A stretch of DNA of 64,000 nucleotides, from assembly GCF_000325705.1 (NCBI RefSeq), contig NC_019904.1:2172001-2236000 (forward strand), in the 5' to 3' direction. Position 1 is the stretch's first letter; every line of letters begins with the position of its first letter. Positions 45,490 to 53,020 of the stretch are shown in pieces. A program made the translations under genes and the position numbers. The notes beneath the pieces were generated by a model. That model worked only from the letters and a program-made list of their open reading frames with translations, had not been told where the DNA came from and did not search any database. This DNA is from Echinicola vietnamensis DSM 17526. GTDB taxonomy: Bacteria > Bacteroidota > Bacteroidia > Cytophagales > Cyclobacteriaceae.

Positions 45490-46785
45490 ATGACTAGCAT
45501 AGAATCTTTATATACCGTTTACAAGCAATCGACCGGGGTAAGTACCGATACCCGAAAAATAGAAAAGGGAAATCTCTTTTTTGCACTGAAAGGCCCAAAC
45601 TTCAATGCCAATTCCTTTGCGGCAAAGGCGTTGGATATGGGAGCTTCAGCCGTGGTGATCGATGAGGAGGAGTTTGCTGTAGCAGGAGATGCCCGCTATG
45701 TGCTCGTTGACGATGTGCTTGTTGCCCTGCAGCAGCTTGCCAATCACCATCGCAAACAGCTGGACATTCCCTTTTTGGCCATCACGGGCTCCAATGGTAA
45801 GACCACTACCAAAGAGTTGATAAATGCCGTCTTGGCCAAAAAGTACAAGACGTACGCCACGGTGGGAAATCTCAATAACCATATTGGTGTGCCGTTGACC
45901 CTGCTGGCGATGGATGAAACCACGGAAATCGGCATCGTGGAAATGGGAGCCAATAAGATCGGAGACATTGCAGCGCTTTGTGAGATTGCGGAGCCTACGC
46001 ACGGGTTGATCACCAATATCGGAAGGGCTCATTTGGAAGGCTTTGGTGGGTTTGAAGGAGTGCTTCGCGCCAAGACAGAGCTGTACCAGTTTTTGATTAG
46101 TCATAAGGGGAAAATCTTCGTCAATAGCCAAAATCAAGTGCTGGCCAATATGATAAAGCGAATGGATGATCCCATTACCTATCCCTCCAAAGGTGATTTT
46201 TACCATTGTGAGTTGGTAGCGGCCAATCCGTTTGTGACCTTCAAGCTGGCCAAAGGAAGCATTCATGAGACCAAAATGCTGGGAGGGTATAATTTCGAGA
46301 ACATTGCCACTGCGCTGACTGTAGGGGTGTTTTTCGGGGTGGAGGAAAATATCGCTGCCACTGCCATTTGTGCCTATACCCCTGGAAATATGCGGTCCCA
46401 GTTGATCGAAAAGCGCAGTAACCTTATCGTGCTGGATGCTTACAATGCCAATCCCAGTAGCATGGAACAGGCCATCAGGACTTTTGGGAAAATGACAGGC
46501 AAGCCCCATAAAATGGTCATTTTAGGAGATATGTATGAATTGGGCGATAATACTGTCGAGGAACATAAAAAACTCGGCGAATGGGTGAGTGAATATGATA
46601 TCGAAAAAGTATGCTTTACAGGAGAGCTTACGCAAAGTGCCCTGCTGAAAGCCCCTCGGGCGCTCTATTTTCCGGATCCCTTTAGTCTCCGCAATTGGCT
46701 GGCAGACTCCAAACTGGAAGATCACCTCATCCTTATCAAAGGCAGCCGGGGAATGAAATTAGAAGGGTTGGTGGAGTTTATTTAA
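45490..46785 (+). CDS. murF: UDP-N-acetylmuramoyl-tripeptide--D-alanyl-D-alanine ligase
   Basis: 431 aa. N-terminal substrate domain with GVSTDTRKIEKGNLFFALKGPNFNA, the ATP P-loop AITGSNGKTTTKEL (about 95-108), TVGNLNNHIGVPLTLL, EMGANKIGDI, and the C-terminal LDAYNANPSSMEQAIRTF and VILGDMYELG. It adds D-Ala-D-Ala to the UDP-MurNAc-tripeptide in peptidoglycan synthesis. Standing outside a mur/fts cluster is normal in Bacteroidota. Its stop TAA forms the edge of the palindromic repeat at 46784. Confidence 0.98.
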   Translation: MTSIESLYTVYKQSTGVSTDTRKIEKGNLFFALKGPNFNANSFAAKALDMGASAVVIDEEEFAVAGDARYVLVDDVLVALQQLANHHRKQLDIPFLAITGSNGKTTTKELINAVLAKKYKTYATVGNLNNHIGVPLTLLAMDETTEIGIVEMGANKIGDIAALCEIAEPTHGLITNIGRAHLEGFGGFEGVLRAKTELYQFLISHKGKIFVNSQNQVLANMIKRMDDPITYPSKGDFYHCELVAANPFVTFKLAKGSIHETKMLGGYNFENIATALTVGVFFGVEENIAATAICAYTPGNMRSQLIEKRSNLIVLDAYNANPSSMEQAIRTFGKMTGKPHKMVILGDMYELGDNTVEEHKKLGEWVSEYDIEKVCFTGELTQSALLKAPRALYFPDPFSLRNWLADSKLEDHLILIKGSRGMKLEGLVEFI

Positions 46786-46954
46786 ACCCGAAATATGCCA
46801 TAGAAAATCTATTACGGTCTGAAATTGCTTCAAAATCAGTCGCTTCGCTGCTGTTTTCGACTTCACCGTAGCGATGCTATATCTCCGTCTCCAAACGACC
46901 TGATTTTCTTGCAGTTTCAGCCCTCATTACGAATTCTATTGCATCATCCGGGTT
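46784..46954. repeat. 171-bp imperfect palindromic intergenic repeat (MITE-like)
   Basis: The left end AACCCGAAATATGCCATAGA and the right end, read inversely, AACCCGGATGATGCAATAGA, are imperfect inverted repeats of about 44 bp; both continue into a CTGAAA(C/T)TGC motif. It fills the gap between convergent murF and moeA and may terminate both transcripts. Related copies are at 62334-62420 (about 87 bp, inverted) and 30841-30866 (partial). No coding capacity. Confidence 0.7.
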
Positions 46955-46970
46955 AAAGCTCAGGCTAATT

Positions 46971-48158
46971 TTATAGAACATGGAGAAACTCCAACTGCTC
47001 ACCTGCTAAAAAGTCCCCGTCCCGCTGAGGAAGTAGGAGAAATCCATCGGTTTCCGTTAAGCTGAACAGGTCGCCCGAGCCGTTATGGTTAAAAGGCAGG
47101 GCCTGGCCGGTTTGCGGGTCAAGTCGGACAGATAAGAAGCGAGATAAGTTAGGATTGCCAGGGACTTTTTCTCCCAGTGCTTTTACTTCCAAACGAATCG
47201 GATTCCCCAGCGAGGCATGGAGCCATTGCTGAAAATAGAACAAATGATTTACATAAGTGGAAACGGGGTTTCCAGGGTAAGCAAAGATTTTGGTGGATTG
47301 TTTGTCGTGATGACCAAACCAAAATGGTTTTCCCGGTCGCTGAGCCACTCGGTGAAACAGCTTTTTCACACCCAAGTCATCCAAAACGGCCGGGATATGG
47401 TCAAATTTCCCTTTGGAGACACCGCCGCTTAACAGCAGCACATCAAACTCCTCAATCAATTTGGACAGCGTTTTTTGCAATGCTTCCTTGTCATCATTGA
47501 TGTGGTACATTTCCCCGTGAATGCCTTGCTGGGCCAAGGCGGCACAAAGGGAATGGACATTGGATTTTCTGATCTGATGGGGAAGTGGGGCCTGATCCAC
47601 GTCGACCAGCTCGTCACCAGTGGAAACGATGGCCACCGAGGGGAGTTTGGCCACTGAGACGGTGGTCTTTCCTACGGTAGCCAAAATGCCGATGTCCGCA
47701 GCGGTAAGTAATTTTCCTTTGGAAATGATTTTTTCACCTTTCATGGAATCACTGCCACGATAGTGGACATAGCGCTTGGCTGCTTTTTCCAGCTGAATAT
47801 GGGCATTCCCGTCCTTTATTTCAATTTCCTCATAAGGAATGATGGTGTCCGCACCAGCAGGTAAAATGGCCCCTGTCATGACCTCCAGGCAGTGATCAGG
47901 ACCCAATAGTTCCATTTTGGGAGCTCCTGCAGCTTGGATGCCTTGGATGGCATAGGACGATTGGAAAGGGTTTTCGATATGGCCCAATTGGATGGCAATC
48001 CCGTCCATCATTACCCGGTCAAAAGGAGGCGCATCCCGGTCGGTAAAGATATCTTCTGCCAAATGGCGCCCAATCGACTTGGAAAGCGTTATTTCTTCGG
48101 TGCCATAAGCATGTCGTTGATCGAGCACCGCCTGTAGCGCTTCGTTAATGGTAATCAT
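46971..48158 (-). CDS. moeA: Molybdopterin molybdotransferase MoeA
   Basis: 395 aa. N-terminal MoeA domain (APPFDRVMMDGIAI, GAILPAGADTIIPYEEIE), the MogA-like domain with VAIVSTGDELVDVD and LLLSGGVSKGKFDHIPAVL, PGKPFWFGHH and FAYPGNPVSTYV, then the small C-terminal barrel. It inserts molybdate into adenylylated molybdopterin. It is the last gene of the minus-strand Moco cluster, 63 bp after moeB. Confidence 0.96.
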   Translation of the reverse strand: MITINEALQAVLDQRHAYGTEEITLSKSIGRHLAEDIFTDRDAPPFDRVMMDGIAIQLGHIENPFQSSYAIQGIQAAGAPKMELLGPDHCLEVMTGAILPAGADTIIPYEEIEIKDGNAHIQLEKAAKRYVHYRGSDSMKGEKIISKGKLLTAADIGILATVGKTTVSVAKLPSVAIVSTGDELVDVDQAPLPHQIRKSNVHSLCAALAQQGIHGEMYHINDDKEALQKTLSKLIEEFDVLLLSGGVSKGKFDHIPAVLDDLGVKKLFHRVAQRPGKPFWFGHHDKQSTKIFAYPGNPVSTYVNHLFYFQQWLHASLGNPIRLEVKALGEKVPGNPNLSRFLSVRLDPQTGQALPFNHNGSGDLFSLTETDGFLLLPQRDGDFLAGEQLEFLHVL

Positions 48159-48221
48159 GGATGGAAAGTGGTTTGTTTTAAAGTAATTGAAAAAAGGTAA
48201 GAAGGATAATGGTTTAATTCA

Positions 48222-49304
48222 TTACTTCCAATCCTCGGCCTCCAAGGCATTCATGCCTCCTTCCAGGTTATAGATGATTTGTTCCGGGTGAAGCGACTGG
48301 AGCAATTGAGCGGCTTGAAGGCTTCTTTTGCCGGACTGGCAGATCAGGATTACCGGTGCTTTTTCGTTGATCTCCTGGTGCCTTTCTGTCAATTGGGACA
48401 AAGGAATATTTTGAGCACTGTCCAGATGGCCACTGTCAAATTCCCCTTCATTCCTTACATCGATGATCTGATGCTGGCTATCGCCTTCCCGTTTACTCCA
48501 AAACTCCTCGCAGGTTAAGCTGGTTACCGGCAGATCGGTGCTGCACATGGGTTGGCCATAATTCTCTTGGAGTTTTCTGATGGATTGGTTTTCGGGAACG
48601 GAGGTCAGTCCTACTTTTAGATGCGTTTGGGCCAACGTGTCAATGATCAGTAGTTTTCCCGCCAAGGGTTCACCGATTCCCGTGAGTACTTTAACCGCTT
48701 CCAGGGCCTGATAGGTACCGATCAGGCCAGGCAAGATGCCCAGCACGCCGTTTTCGTCACAGTTCAGGATGGCTGAAGGATCGCCCACTTCAGGAAACAA
48801 ACAACGGTAAGTGGGGCCGTTTTGGTAATTCATGACACTTACTTGCCCCTCAAATTCATGCAGGGCACCGTATATGAATGGTTTGTCCAACATAACACAG
48901 GCATCATTTACCAAATAGCGCGTGCCAAAATTATCCGAGGCATCTACAATGAGGTCATAGTCTGCCAATTCCTGCAAGGCATTTACAGGTGTCAAAAATT
49001 CACGGACATTGATGAAGCGGGTGGAGGGGTTCTGTCTCCTGAGATATTGGATGAGCACATCGGTCTTGTGTTTTCCTACATCCTCCGGAGTGAAGAGGGT
49101 CTGCCGCGCCAGGTTACTTTCAGCTACGGTATCTTGATCCATAATGGCCAATGTACCCACACCGACTCCGTTGAGGTATTGGGCGACGGGTGTCCCCAGG
49201 CCTCCCGCACCGATGATCAGTACACTGGATGAAGCCAGCTTGTCTTGGGATTGCTTCCCAAAACTTTTCAGACGGATTTGCTTTTGATAGCGTGTTTCGT
49301 TCAT
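48222..49304 (-). CDS. moeB: MoeB/ThiF-type adenylyltransferase fused to a rhodanese domain
   Basis: 360 aa. N-terminal E1-like domain (about 1-245) with the nucleotide loop IGAGGLGTPVAQYLNGVG and catalytic Asp in DASDNFGTRYLVNDAC; C-terminal rhodanese at about 265-355 with active-site loop ILICQSGKRS (Cys persulfide). The two-Cys zinc pairs common in MoeB are not complete. The protein adenylylates the C-terminal Gly-Gly of MoaD and can pass sulfur to it. The fused rhodanese would supply the sulfur, as in MOCS3-like proteins. It sits 2 bp after mobA. Confidence 0.94.
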   Translation of the reverse strand: MNETRYQKQIRLKSFGKQSQDKLASSSVLIIGAGGLGTPVAQYLNGVGVGTLAIMDQDTVAESNLARQTLFTPEDVGKHKTDVLIQYLRRQNPSTRFINVREFLTPVNALQELADYDLIVDASDNFGTRYLVNDACVMLDKPFIYGALHEFEGQVSVMNYQNGPTYRCLFPEVGDPSAILNCDENGVLGILPGLIGTYQALEAVKVLTGIGEPLAGKLLIIDTLAQTHLKVGLTSVPENQSIRKLQENYGQPMCSTDLPVTSLTCEEFWSKREGDSQHQIIDVRNEGEFDSGHLDSAQNIPLSQLTERHQEINEKAPVILICQSGKRSLQAAQLLQSLHPEQIIYNLEGGMNALEAEDWK

Positions 49305-49306
49305 TG

Positions 49307-49903
49307 CTAGTGTTCTCCTATTCGTGATTTTGCCATTTCATAATCTTCCGGGAAATTGGCATTGAAAAGCTCCAGATCATTCTCTGGATAGATGAGGTGT
49401 ACATCTGAGTTGATGAGGAATTTTCTGGGGCAGCTTTTTCCCGATTCATTCATAAACTTCTTGGCCTCGATCAGTCCTTTAGGTTCCCATATTCCGATCA
49501 GGGGCTCTGGAAGTTTGGACTCATGTGTGGCGTATACGGTGGCATGCTTCTGAGGTTGCCGTTGTTTTACCAGTGCCCGAAGGCTTTCTTCGTGAATGTG
49601 GGGAAGGTCTACGGCTACGACCAGCCATGCCTTGTCCGGATATTGGTGGTGTGCGGAGAGGATGCCATTTAGGGGACCTTTAAACTGATCTTCGTCCAGT
49701 ACATAGTTCAGTCCTGAATTGATGATGTTTTCCTGATCCGCCCTGCAGCTCACAAAAGTCTTTGGGCAGAGTTCCCTGAGGGTGTGATAAAGATAAGACC
49801 GGTGGTTGGTTCGGTAGTATTGAAGTTCTCCTTTATCTTGTCCCATTCGGCTGCTTTTGCCACCTGCCAATACAAGTCCGTAAAGGTTATCTGTTGAATG
49901 CAT
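49307..49903 (-). CDS. mobA: Molybdenum cofactor guanylyltransferase-like NTP transferase
   Basis: 198 aa. Nucleotide-binding loop GLVLAGGKSSRMGQDKGEL at about 10-28, then VVAVDLPHIHEESLRALV (Asp of the metal site) and PEPLIGIWEPKG. The family transfers GMP (or CMP) to molybdopterin to form the dinucleotide cofactor. It overlaps moaC by 17 bp and touches moeB, all within one transcript. Confidence 0.9.
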   Translation of the reverse strand: MHSTDNLYGLVLAGGKSSRMGQDKGELQYYRTNHRSYLYHTLRELCPKTFVSCRADQENIINSGLNYVLDEDQFKGPLNGILSAHHQYPDKAWLVVAVDLPHIHEESLRALVKQRQPQKHATVYATHESKLPEPLIGIWEPKGLIEAKKFMNESGKSCPRKFLINSDVHLIYPENDLELFNANFPEDYEMAKSRIGEH

Positions 49904-50363
49904 TTTTTCCTCCTTCTTTGGCCATTAGTTTCGTTTCAGTAATGTTGATGTCGTGGGTTAGCGCCTTGCACATATCATAAATGGTCAGTGCTGCGACACT
50001 GGCAGCTGTTAAAGCTTCCATTTCCACGCCGGTTTTTCCTTCGCATTTTACCGTAGCGGTGATGTTCAGCTGATGATCACCGGGGGCGATGTCCAGCTGT
50101 ATTTTGCTCAAAGCCAACGGGTGGCACAGCGGGATCAAATCCGAAGTCTTTTTTGCGGCCATGGTGCCTGCGATGATGGCGGTTTGGATGATGCTGCCTT
50201 TTTTGCCCAGGAAGTTGTCCTTGGAAAGCTGATCAAATACCGCCTTTGGAAAAGTAACGACCGATTGGGCCGTGGCAGTTCGTTTCGTGACGGATTTTTC
50301 GGAAACATCTACCATTTTGGCATTTCCATCGCTGTCGACATGAGAGAGTTTTTGGTCTTTCAT
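49887..50363 (-). CDS. moaC: Cyclic pyranopterin monophosphate synthase MoaC
   Basis: 158 aa. It has MVDVSEKSVTKRTATAQ, AAKKTSDLIPLCHPLALSKI and TGVEMEALTAASVAALTIYDMCKA, all conserved MoaC motifs with the catalytic Lys/His/Glu residues. It works directly after MoaA in forming cPMP. Its ATG overlaps the moaA stop (ATGA, 50360-50363) and its end overlaps mobA. Confidence 0.97.
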   Translation of the reverse strand: MKDQKLSHVDSDGNAKMVDVSEKSVTKRTATAQSVVTFPKAVFDQLSKDNFLGKKGSIIQTAIIAGTMAAKKTSDLIPLCHPLALSKIQLDIAPGDHQLNITATVKCEGKTGVEMEALTAASVAALTIYDMCKALTHDINITETKLMAKEGGKNAFNR

Positions 50364-51337
50364 CCTCCGATTAAGGTCATTGATTTTTTGGTTTCGGATT
50401 GGTTTTCGGCTTCAAAGCCATCTTTGTGCCGGGCTTGCATGGCCGTAAAAATACTGAATTTTAGGCCGTTGATGTGATTGCTTTCGCGCAGGAGAGCCCG
50501 CAGGTCAATTGTCTCTGTGGAATAGAGACAAGTTTGCATTTCTCCTTTGGCGGTAACCCTTACCCGGTTACAGGTGCCACAAAACGTTCTTGAATAAGAG
50601 GGGATCACGCCAAACGTTCCCTTGCTTCCTTCGCGTTGGTAGTTTAAGGAAGTGGAGCTCGCTGGGGCTGGCAGCTTTTGAATGGGCCCAAAATGCTCCT
50701 TGATATGTTCCAATATGGCGATGTAATCCCATTTTAAGGAAACCGGCTCACTGGTCTGGCCATTAAAAGGCATCTCTTCCAGAAACCGTACCGAGATGGG
50801 GTGATCTTGGACGTACTTTACAAAAGGAATGATGTCTTCGGTGTTTTTGCCATCCATGATTACACAGTTGAGCTTTACATCAAAACCCTCCTCCATCATC
50901 CGCTGGATATTGGCCATGACGGTGTCGTACTGATCCCTTCTGGTAATCTCATTAAAGCGGGCTTTGTCCAAGCTGTCAAAACTGATGTTGATTTTGGTGA
51001 TGCCCAGCTGTTTGAGGTGCAGGATATGAGGGCCAATCAAGGTGGCGTTGGTGGTAATGGAGATTTCCTCCAGGCCTTCCAGACCGGAGAGCTTTTCCAG
51101 AAAATCCATTAGTCCTTTGCGGACAAATGGTTCACCACCGGTGATGCGGATTTTATCCACCCCCATCGCTACAAAAGTCTGTGAGAGCAGCCACAATTCG
51201 TCCCAGCTCAGCAGTTCTTTTTTATGGGCAAACTGAACCCCCTCTTCGGGCATGCAGTACTGACAGCGTAAGTTACAATTGTCTGTGACTGCAAGCCTCA
51301 GGTAGTTGATTGTTCTTCCGTGATTGTCAATAAGCAT
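50360..51337 (-). CDS. moaA: GTP 3',8-cyclase MoaA (radical SAM)
   Basis: 325 aa from the ATG at 51337, chosen because MLIDNHGRTINYLRLAVTDN is the normal MoaA start, it clears the moaE stop by 10 bp, and the longer reading begins at a TTG deep inside moaE. Radical-SAM cluster CNLRCQYC at about 25-32, C-terminal second cluster CGTCNRVRVTAKGEMQTC, and a terminal Gly-Gly (..MTLIGG) needed for activity in the family. It converts GTP to the cyclo-dehydro intermediate with MoaC. Confidence 0.95.
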   Translation of the reverse strand: MLIDNHGRTINYLRLAVTDNCNLRCQYCMPEEGVQFAHKKELLSWDELWLLSQTFVAMGVDKIRITGGEPFVRKGLMDFLEKLSGLEGLEEISITTNATLIGPHILHLKQLGITKINISFDSLDKARFNEITRRDQYDTVMANIQRMMEEGFDVKLNCVIMDGKNTEDIIPFVKYVQDHPISVRFLEEMPFNGQTSEPVSLKWDYIAILEHIKEHFGPIQKLPAPASSTSLNYQREGSKGTFGVIPSYSRTFCGTCNRVRVTAKGEMQTCLYSTETIDLRALLRESNHINGLKFSIFTAMQARHKDGFEAENQSETKKSMTLIGG

Positions 51338-51347
51338 TTGGAATGAT

Positions 51348-51764
51348 TTAGGGATGTGCATTGATCCAGGTGCTGTGGTCCTGGTATGTTTCTTTTTTCC
51401 AGATCGGAACAACCTCTTTCAACCGGTCTATCAGATACCTGGAGGCTGCAAAGGCCGCATCTCGATGGGCCGAAGAAGCGCCGATGAACACCACGGGGTC
51501 GGTGATTTTTTTTTCGCCGACGGCGTGGATAATGACTATTTTATGTAGAGGCCATTCTTGGGCGGCCTCTTGCGCGAGCTCTTGCATCTTTAATATCGCC
51601 ATTTTTTCATAGGCTTCAAAGAAAAGATGGCTCACATCTTTATCGTTGTTTAAGTCCCTGACGGTACCGATGAAGGTGCAGATGCCGCCACTTTTTGGGT
51701 GAATCAAGTGCTGATACGCTGCATTGATGTCAATGTCTTTTTCTATCGAAATATGATGTTCCAT
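51348..51764 (-). CDS. moaE: Molybdopterin synthase large subunit MoaE
   Basis: 138 aa. Signature HPKSGGICTFIGTVRDLNND near the N-terminus, FFEAYEKMAILKM, the active-site region HKIVIIHAVGEKKITDPVVFIGASSAHRDAAF and LKEVVPIWKKE with the catalytic Lys pair. Works with MoaD to turn cPMP into molybdopterin. It starts 6 bp after the moaD stop. Confidence 0.96.
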   Translation of the reverse strand: MEHHISIEKDIDINAAYQHLIHPKSGGICTFIGTVRDLNNDKDVSHLFFEAYEKMAILKMQELAQEAAQEWPLHKIVIIHAVGEKKITDPVVFIGASSAHRDAAFAASRYLIDRLKEVVPIWKKETYQDHSTWINAHP

Positions 51765-51770
51765 ATAGGT

Positions 51771-52061
51771 TTATCCTCCGCTTACTGGTGGTATCAACGC
51801 AACTTCGTCGTGTTTGTTTACCATGGTTTCTTCACTGGCATAGAATAGGTTGACCGAGATGGCCAAGGATGGGAGGTGGACCAATTCAGGGTATTTCTGA
51901 AAAAGCAAGGATTTGAGGTCTTTTACTTTTACGAATGTCTCTTCCACTGGAAAATCGATCATGGCAGATCCCGTAATGTCTTTCGCTGCGCCAAATGTGT
52001 GAATTTTCATGTCCTTAAATGGTTTTGCCTCAGGCGATTGATTGTTTGGATGTGTGGACAT
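51771..52061 (-). CDS. moaD: Molybdopterin synthase sulfur carrier MoaD
   Basis: 96 aa from the first ATG (52061). A second ATG at 52010 (MKIHTFGAAKDITGSA) would give 79 aa, the usual MoaD length, and may be the true start, as the first 17 residues are low in structure. Ubiquitin-like fold ending in ALIPPVSGG, the Gly-Gly tail that is adenylylated by MoeB and thiocarboxylated. First gene of the Moco run. A TACGTAAATTTACGTA palindrome is 62 bp upstream of the first ATG. Confidence 0.92.
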   Translation of the reverse strand: MSTHPNNQSPEAKPFKDMKIHTFGAAKDITGSAMIDFPVEETFVKVKDLKSLLFQKYPELVHLPSLAISVNLFYASEETMVNKHDEVALIPPVSGG

Positions 52062-52122
52062 TTGCCGGGTAACTTATTTCTTCCCGCTTATGTCTCCCGC
52101 AAGATACAAAAGAAATTTAAAA

Positions 52123-52138
52123 TACGTAAATTTACGTA
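52123..52138. promoter_or_regulatory. Perfect 16-bp palindrome TACGTAAATTTACGTA, NarL-like 7-2-7 site A
   Basis: TACGTAA-AT-TTACGTA, a 7-2-7 inverted repeat. NarL-type regulators of enterobacteria bind a 7-2-7 repeat of the TACYYMT heptamer, and this has the same geometry and TAC ends. It is upstream of moaD and 28 bp (centre to centre) from a possible -7 element TATCTTGC (52106-52099). Confidence 0.65.
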
Positions 52139-52189
52139 GTTTTTATTTTACTGTTGTCCAAAACGCAAGGCAATAAGTAAGCAAGTTAA

Positions 52190-52225
52190 GTATAAAATAC
52201 CCAGAAATACCAAAGCTCTGGGTTT
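52190..52225 (-). terminator. Probable terminator after the response-regulator gene
   Basis: Stem ACCCAGA / TCTGGGT (52199-52205, 52217-52223), 11-base loop, followed on the minus strand by ATTTTAT. It lies about 100 bp past the regulator stop and before the moa promoter. Confidence 0.45.
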
Positions 52226-52319
52226 ATTGCGCCGATCGTAGGTTGAGCGTGAAAGCGCTCCTTTTTATACGTGATGGAGCAAGTGATTTGGCTGCGGCCA
52301 TAAAGGGTTTGCTTTACAC

Positions 52320-53000
52320 CTATAGGTTTTCAATATGTTGCTTAAGCCCGGGTTCGTCTTCCAGCTTTTTGAGAAGCTCCACCACATTGTTGACTTTGAG
52401 CTTTTTCATGATGTTGAAGCGGTGGGTTTCGATGGTACGGATGCTTTTGCCCAGTTGTTCTGCGATTTCCTTGTTACTGGTGCCATCGGAAATCATTTTT
52501 AATATTTGCTTTTCCCGCTTGGTGATGTCGTAATCATTGGCAGGGGTAATGCTTTTGCTGGATTTTTTATCCTTGACATTTAGGTAGCTTTTTACCAATA
52601 CTTGGCTGATGTCTCCGCTAAAGTACTGTCCACCTTGATGAATGGTCCGAATGGCCTTCATAAACTCGTCCTTACTGGTGTCTTTCAATAGATAGCCTGC
52701 GGCGCCGCATTCGATGGATTGGAGGATATAGTCCTCATCATCGTGCATGGAAAGAATAAGGGATTTGGTGGGTTGCTGAGAGCTGGTGAGCTTCCTGGTG
52801 GCATCTAGGCCGTTCATGACCGGCATTCGGATATCGATGATCAGAAGATCCGGTTTTACTTCTTTTACTTTTTCGATAGCCTCCTCACCATTGGAAGCTT
52901 CACCTATCACTTCCACTTCCCCCTCATTTTCCAAGAGGTTTTTGATGCCACTTCTGACCACCATATGGTCATCTGCCAGTACTACTTTAATCTTTTCCAT
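52320..53000 (-). CDS. NarL/FixJ-family response regulator
   Basis: 226 aa. Receiver domain with acidic pair Asp10-Asp11, phospho-acceptor Asp56 (LLIIDIRMP), Lys in AAGYLLKDTS; C-terminal LuxR-type helix-turn-helix at about 155-215 (TKREKQILKMISDGTSNKEI, ETHRFNIMKKLKVNN). It is the partner of the kinase encoded 20 bp upstream. Its place between the Moco cluster and nirBD, and 7-2-7 palindromes at both, suggest it controls nitrogen-oxide metabolism (inference). Confidence 0.95.
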   Translation of the reverse strand: MEKIKVVLADDHMVVRSGIKNLLENEGEVEVIGEASNGEEAIEKVKEVKPDLLIIDIRMPVMNGLDATRKLTSSQQPTKSLILSMHDDEDYILQSIECGAAGYLLKDTSKDEFMKAIRTIHQGGQYFSGDISQVLVKSYLNVKDKKSSKSITPANDYDITKREKQILKMISDGTSNKEIAEQLGKSIRTIETHRFNIMKKLKVNNVVELLKKLEDEPGLKQHIENL

Positions 53001-53020
53001 TATGCGTATGTTTTACTCCA

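Noticed and set aside
45646..46509. 287-codon minus-strand ORF antisense to murF
   Set aside because: Shadow of murF; no motif, and the murF assignment is secure.
51338..51412. Longer MoaA starting at a TTG inside moaE
   Set aside because: The extension overlaps moaE by 65 bp and precedes the normal MoaA N-terminus MLIDNHGRT.
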